A stretch of 6,357 bases of DNA from an archaeon (GTDB taxonomy: Archaea; Nanobdellota; Nanobdellia; Woesearchaeales; JAGVOV01): assembly GCA_020052545.1 (NCBI GenBank), contig JAGVOV010000020.1:1-6357 (forward strand), in the 5' to 3' direction. The notes below the pieces were generated by a model that had not been told where the DNA came from, did no database searches, and saw only the letters and a list, made by a program, of their open reading frames with translations. Of this stretch, positions 4,132-6,357 are shown in pieces. Positions within the stretch are counted from its first letter, which is position 1. Each line of letters opens with the position of its first letter. The position numbers and the translations under genes are program-made.

Positions 4132-5808
4132 ATGGAACTTAAGGATATCATTCTCAAGCATGCCCTGGCGAACGCCATCAAATTCAACGGGAAAGCGAGC
4201 GCAGGCAGCGTGATATCTGCAACGATAGCGGAGAAGCCAGAAGAGAAAGCTAACATAAAGGATGTCGCCAGACTGACCAATGAAATTGTTAAGGATGTCA
4301 ATTCTTGGGGTGTTGAGAAACAGACTCAGAAACTCCAAGCCATCGCTCCAGAGATGCTGGAGAAGAAAGAGGCCAAGAAAAGAGAGCTTCCGGAACTGAA
4401 GAATGCTGTTATGGGCAAGGTTGTCACAAGGATTCCGCCAGAGCCGAGCAAATATCTTCATGTCGGCCATGCATTGAGCTTCCTTATCAATTACCTTTAC
4501 GCCAAGAAATACAATGGCAAATGCGTCCTGCGCTTTGAAGACACAAATCCAGAGAAAAGCGCGCAGGAATTTGTGGAAGCAGACCTGGAAGACCTTAAGT
4601 TCCTTGGTATAGAGCATGAAGAGCCTCGCTTTTTCTCTGATGACATGGAAAAATTCTATGGCTATGCAGAAAAGCTGATAGATGATGGCAAAGCCTATGT
4701 GTGCAGCTGCGAGCAGGAAAGCATGAAGGAATTGAGGCATAATGGAGAAGAATGCAGCCATAGGAGCCATGACCTCAAAACAAACATGCAGCTCTGGAAT
4801 GACATGAAAAGCGGAAAAGCCAAAGAAGGCAGCTCAATCCTGCGCCTTAAGATAGACATGCAGGCGGAGAACCAAGTCCTGAGGGACCCGGTCATATTCA
4901 GGATAGTTGAAACGGAACATTACAGGCAGGGCACGAAGTACAAGGCCTGGCCGATGTATGACTTCGCCGGCGCTGTTGAGGAAGAGCTTTGCGGCGTAAC
5001 TCATATTTTAAGAAGCTCTGAATTTGGGACAATGAGAGTTGAGCTTCAGGACTGGATCAAGGAGCAGCTTGGCTTTGAAAATCAAGAGGTAAGGCAGTAT
5101 GGCCGCTTCGGCGTCCAAGGGACGACAACCCAAGGAAGGGAGCTGAGGGAGCTTGTCGAATCAGGCAAGGTCACAGGCTGGGACGATCCAAGGCTTGTCA
5201 CGATCAAATCTTTGAGAAGAAGGGGATTTGTCAAGGAGACTTTCTATGAGCTCGCCATAGAAGTCGGATTGAGCCCGAGCGCCACAAACGTAGACTGGAG
5301 CCATATCGAAGCGATAAATAGGAGATTCATTGATGAAAGCGCAGACAGATATTTCTTCATAGCTGAGCCGATAGAAATAAGAATTGATGGGGCGGAAAGT
5401 CGCGAAGTTGAGCTGGATTTGTATCCTGAAAAAAGGAAGGGGGGAAGGGTTTTTAGGACTGGTGAGGAATTTTTCATTGAAAAGTCAGATTTTGACAGGC
5501 TTAAGGATGGAAGTATCTATAGGCTCATGGATTGCCTGAATTTCACAATAAAATCAGGTAAACCCCAATTCCACAGCCAAAAGTACATCGATTACAGAGA
5601 TAAAGGTAGTATGATAATGCACTGGCTGCCCAAGGATGCGACAATAGACATTGAAGTCCTCATGAATGACGGCAGCATAAAAAGGGGTTTTGGAGAGGAA
5701 TCTCTTAAGGGACTGAAAGAAGGCAGCATGATTCAGTTCACAAGGTTCGGTTTCTGCAGGCTTGACAGGAAAGATGGTATTCTAAAGTTTGTTTTCACAC
5801 ACAAATGA
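4132..5808 (+). CDS. gltX: Archaeal-type glutamyl-tRNA synthetase (class I)
   Basis: A 558-residue enzyme of usual archaeal length that charges tRNA-Glu with glutamate; in archaea it often also mischarges tRNA-Gln for later amidation. Order: archaeal N-terminal helical extension (1-95, including NAIKFNGKAS), Rossmann catalytic domain with the HIGH-type motif HVGH (110-113) after PPEPSKYL, RFEDTNP (134-140), and a zinc-like cluster C191-x-C193 with C208-S-H210 and H213. Then WPMYDFAGAVEE (273-284), GVTHILRSSEF (288-298), GWDDPR (349-354) and SLRRRGF, followed by WSHIEAINRRFID (389-401) and a beta-barrel anticodon-binding region to the end. The KMSKS-equivalent loop, normally LSKRK, reads TQGRE (333-337) after YGRFGVQGTT, so the conserved lysine is absent. 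The enzyme is otherwise intact. Its stop overlaps the cupin start (ATGA). A GlnRS is less likely, because the N-terminal extension and loops match archaeal GluRS. Confidence 0.95.
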   Translation: MELKDIILKHALANAIKFNGKASAGSVISATIAEKPEEKANIKDVARLTNEIVKDVNSWGVEKQTQKLQAIAPEMLEKKEAKKRELPELKNAVMGKVVTRIPPEPSKYLHVGHALSFLINYLYAKKYNGKCVLRFEDTNPEKSAQEFVEADLEDLKFLGIEHEEPRFFSDDMEKFYGYAEKLIDDGKAYVCSCEQESMKELRHNGEECSHRSHDLKTNMQLWNDMKSGKAKEGSSILRLKIDMQAENQVLRDPVIFRIVETEHYRQGTKYKAWPMYDFAGAVEEELCGVTHILRSSEFGTMRVELQDWIKEQLGFENQEVRQYGRFGVQGTTTQGRELRELVESGKVTGWDDPRLVTIKSLRRRGFVKETFYELAIEVGLSPSATNVDWSHIEAINRRFIDESADRYFFIAEPIEIRIDGAESREVELDLYPEKRKGGRVFRTGEEFFIEKSDFDRLKDGSIYRLMDCLNFTIKSGKPQFHSQKYIDYRDKGSMIMHWLPKDATIDIEVLMNDGSIKRGFGEESLKGLKEGSMIQFTRFGFCRLDRKDGILKFVFTHK

Positions 5809-6173
5809 AAGGCATTGAAATAATAGGGCTTGAGGTTGTTAAAGAGAACGATAAAGGGATTGTTTTTGAGTTTCTGAACAGGCAATGCCCAAAAATGCTT
5901 TTATTGAAAAGAAAGGAAGGAACAATCTCAGGCGGCCATTATCACACTGGAAAAAACAAGTTAAAAGACCCAGAGACGATTCTTTTTATAGATGGAAAAG
6001 CTAAGTTTAGGTTCAAAGATGTGAAAACTGGGGAGATTCTTGAAAAAATCTTTGACGAGCCGGTTATGGTCAAGATTTCACCTTTCATCAGGCACGAGAT
6101 AGTTGCTTTGACGGACATCACTTTTATTGACATGAATTCTATACAAGATGATAACGATACGATAAAAGGCTAA
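5805..6173 (+). CDS. Small single-domain cupin protein
   Basis: A 122-residue protein with both cupin motifs. Motif 1 has H45-Y-H47 (GGHYHTGK) and E57 in ETILFIDG, fitting HxH...E(x6)G with a longer spacer than usual. Motif 2 has PFIRHEIVAL with H97. Three His and one Glu would bind one divalent metal in a six-stranded beta barrel. Cupins include sugar-nucleotide isomerases and epimerases, dioxygenases and ligand-binding proteins. This short form resembles sugar-modifying FdtA/WxcM-type or stand-alone cupins, but no substrate can be named. The ATG overlaps the GluRS stop by four bases (ATGA), so it is translationally coupled and co-transcribed. No internal TATA box or Shine-Dalgarno site is needed. 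The C-terminal end (DDNDTIKG) is polar and overlaps a dyad at 6161-6199. Confidence 0.85.
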   Translation: MKGIEIIGLEVVKENDKGIVFEFLNRQCPKMLLLKRKEGTISGGHYHTGKNKLKDPETILFIDGKAKFRFKDVKTGEILEKIFDEPVMVKISPFIRHEIVALTDITFIDMNSIQDDNDTIKG

Positions 6174-6199
6174 ATTAGCCACTTTACAGCCCTTTTATC
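6161..6199 (+). terminator. Stem-loop over the cupin stop codon and following bases
   Basis: GATAAAAGG (6161-6169) pairs with CCTTTTATC (6191-6199), nine perfect pairs around a 21-base interior. Inside, GGCTAA (6168-6173) and TTAGCC (6175-6180) form a second perfect dyad that includes the TAA stop and competes with the outer stem. It could mark the 3' end of the GluRS-cupin mRNA or protect it. Archaeal termination usually needs only T-rich sequence, so the role is uncertain. Confidence 0.4.
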
Positions 6200-6225
6200 C
6201 ACAATCATACTTGCTGCGGCTCGTA

Positions 6226-6240
6226 GCTTTTTATAAAAGC
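6226..6240. promoter_or_regulatory. GCTTTT/AAAAGC dyad 1
   Basis: GCTTTT, TAT, AAAAGC is a perfect inverted repeat 35 bases upstream of dyad 2. It contains its own TATA-like core (TTTTTATAAAAG), so it could also be an upstream promoter. Confidence 0.5.
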
Positions 6241-6259
6241 ATACTCGACTTCGTCTCCT

Positions 6260-6275
6260 AGCTTTTGCAAAAGCT
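6260..6275. promoter_or_regulatory. GCTTTT/AAAAGC dyad 2: perfect 16-base palindrome beside the TATA box
   Basis: AGCTTTTGCAAAAGCT is fully self-complementary and touches the TATA box at 6275-6284, over the BRE position. A dimeric regulator bound here would interfere with or aid TBP/TFB binding. Confidence 0.6.
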
Positions 6276-6284
6276 TTAAATATA
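6275..6284 (+). promoter_or_regulatory. TATA box of the last gene
   Basis: TTTAAATATA is centred about 38 bases before ATG 6318. Transcription would start near 6306, just at the Shine-Dalgarno site. Confidence 0.7.
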
Positions 6285-6286
6285 AC

Positions 6287-6299
6287 GCTTTCCAAAAGC
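6287..6299. promoter_or_regulatory. GCTTT/AAAGC dyad 3
   Basis: GCTTT, CCA, AAAGC lies between the TATA box and the start site. It repeats the half-sites of dyads 1 and 2 with shorter arms. Confidence 0.4.
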
Positions 6300-6306
6300 C
6301 TAGTTT

Positions 6307-6313
6307 GAGGTGG
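6307..6313 (+). promoter_or_regulatory. Shine-Dalgarno sequence of the last gene
   Basis: GAGGTGG, complementary to the CCACCTC-type 3' end of archaeal 16S rRNA, ends four bases before ATG 6318 and fixes the start. Confidence 0.75.
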
Positions 6314-6317
6314 TATT

Positions 6318-6357
6318 ATGTCAGACAGCATAATTGTTAGGGCCAAGATTAAGGATG
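6318..6357 (+). CDS. Start of a possible histone-fold protein (13 codons in window)
   Basis: Only MSDSIIVRAKIKD is visible. The pattern M-[short]-[LI]IV[KR]xKIK[DE] resembles the beginning of small archaeal DUF1931/histone-fold proteins (for example MADLIVKxxVKE), which bind DNA or associate with chromatin. Thirteen residues are too few for a firm call. A TATA box, a good Shine-Dalgarno site and three flanking dyads make it a real and probably well-expressed, regulated gene. The family assignment is a guess and could be wrong. Confidence 0.5.
   Translation, partial: MSDSIIVRAKIKD

Noticed and set aside
4123..4770. A 215-codon minus-strand frame inside the GluRS gene
   Set aside because: It is the antisense shadow of the conserved synthetase, with hydrophobic low-complexity translation and no promoter.
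6174..6317. A hidden small gene between the cupin and the last gene
   Set aside because: No frame with a start and ribosome site is seen; the stretch is accounted for by a 3' stem-loop, dyads and a promoter.

Overview
The window looks archaeal. The glutamyl-tRNA synthetase is the archaeal/eukaryotic-like type with its N-terminal helical extension. Nearly every gene starts about 26-27 bases after an A/T-rich TATA-like box. The two genes with real leaders carry GAGGTGG-like Shine-Dalgarno sequences, and no bacterial -35/-10 pairs are apparent. Moderate GC, short intergenic gaps, several proteins I do not recognise and a PlsB-like acyltransferase would suit a DPANN-type or other uncultivated archaeon, but the lineage is an inference.

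Layout: positions 1-2904 are read from the minus strand. They hold the N-terminal 175 codons of an unknown protein (1-525), a calcineurin-like metallophosphoesterase (575-1381), an unusual hairpin-rich gap (about 1430-1594), a tRNA-Ala(GGC) (1595-1668) and a PlsB-like acyltransferase (1711-2904). A divergent promoter region with two copies of a 29-base tandem repeat (2934-2991) separates these from the plus-strand genes. Those are a small winged-helix protein (3087-3506), an unknown 184-residue protein (3539-4093), a glutamyl-tRNA synthetase (4132-5808), a cupin overlapping it by four bases (5805-6173), and the first 13 codons of a possible histone-fold protein (6318-6357).

Functional picture: two elements belong to translation (tRNA-Ala and GluRS). 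The winged-helix protein and the possible histone-fold protein would bind DNA, and both have dyad-symmetric sequences beside their promoters. The acyltransferase suggests ester-linked acyl-lipid chemistry, unusual in archaea.

The strongest oddities are: (1) the 144-base cassette of four hairpins next to the tRNA, flanked by an 11-base direct repeat of the tRNA 3' end and preceded by its own plus-strand TATA box, which could be a small RNA or a tiny element at a tRNA end; (2) a GluRS whose KMSKS-equivalent loop has lost the expected lysine; and (3) three GCTTT(T)/(A)AAAGC dyads around the promoter of the last gene. I see no CRISPR array, insertion sequence or recognisable defence system.
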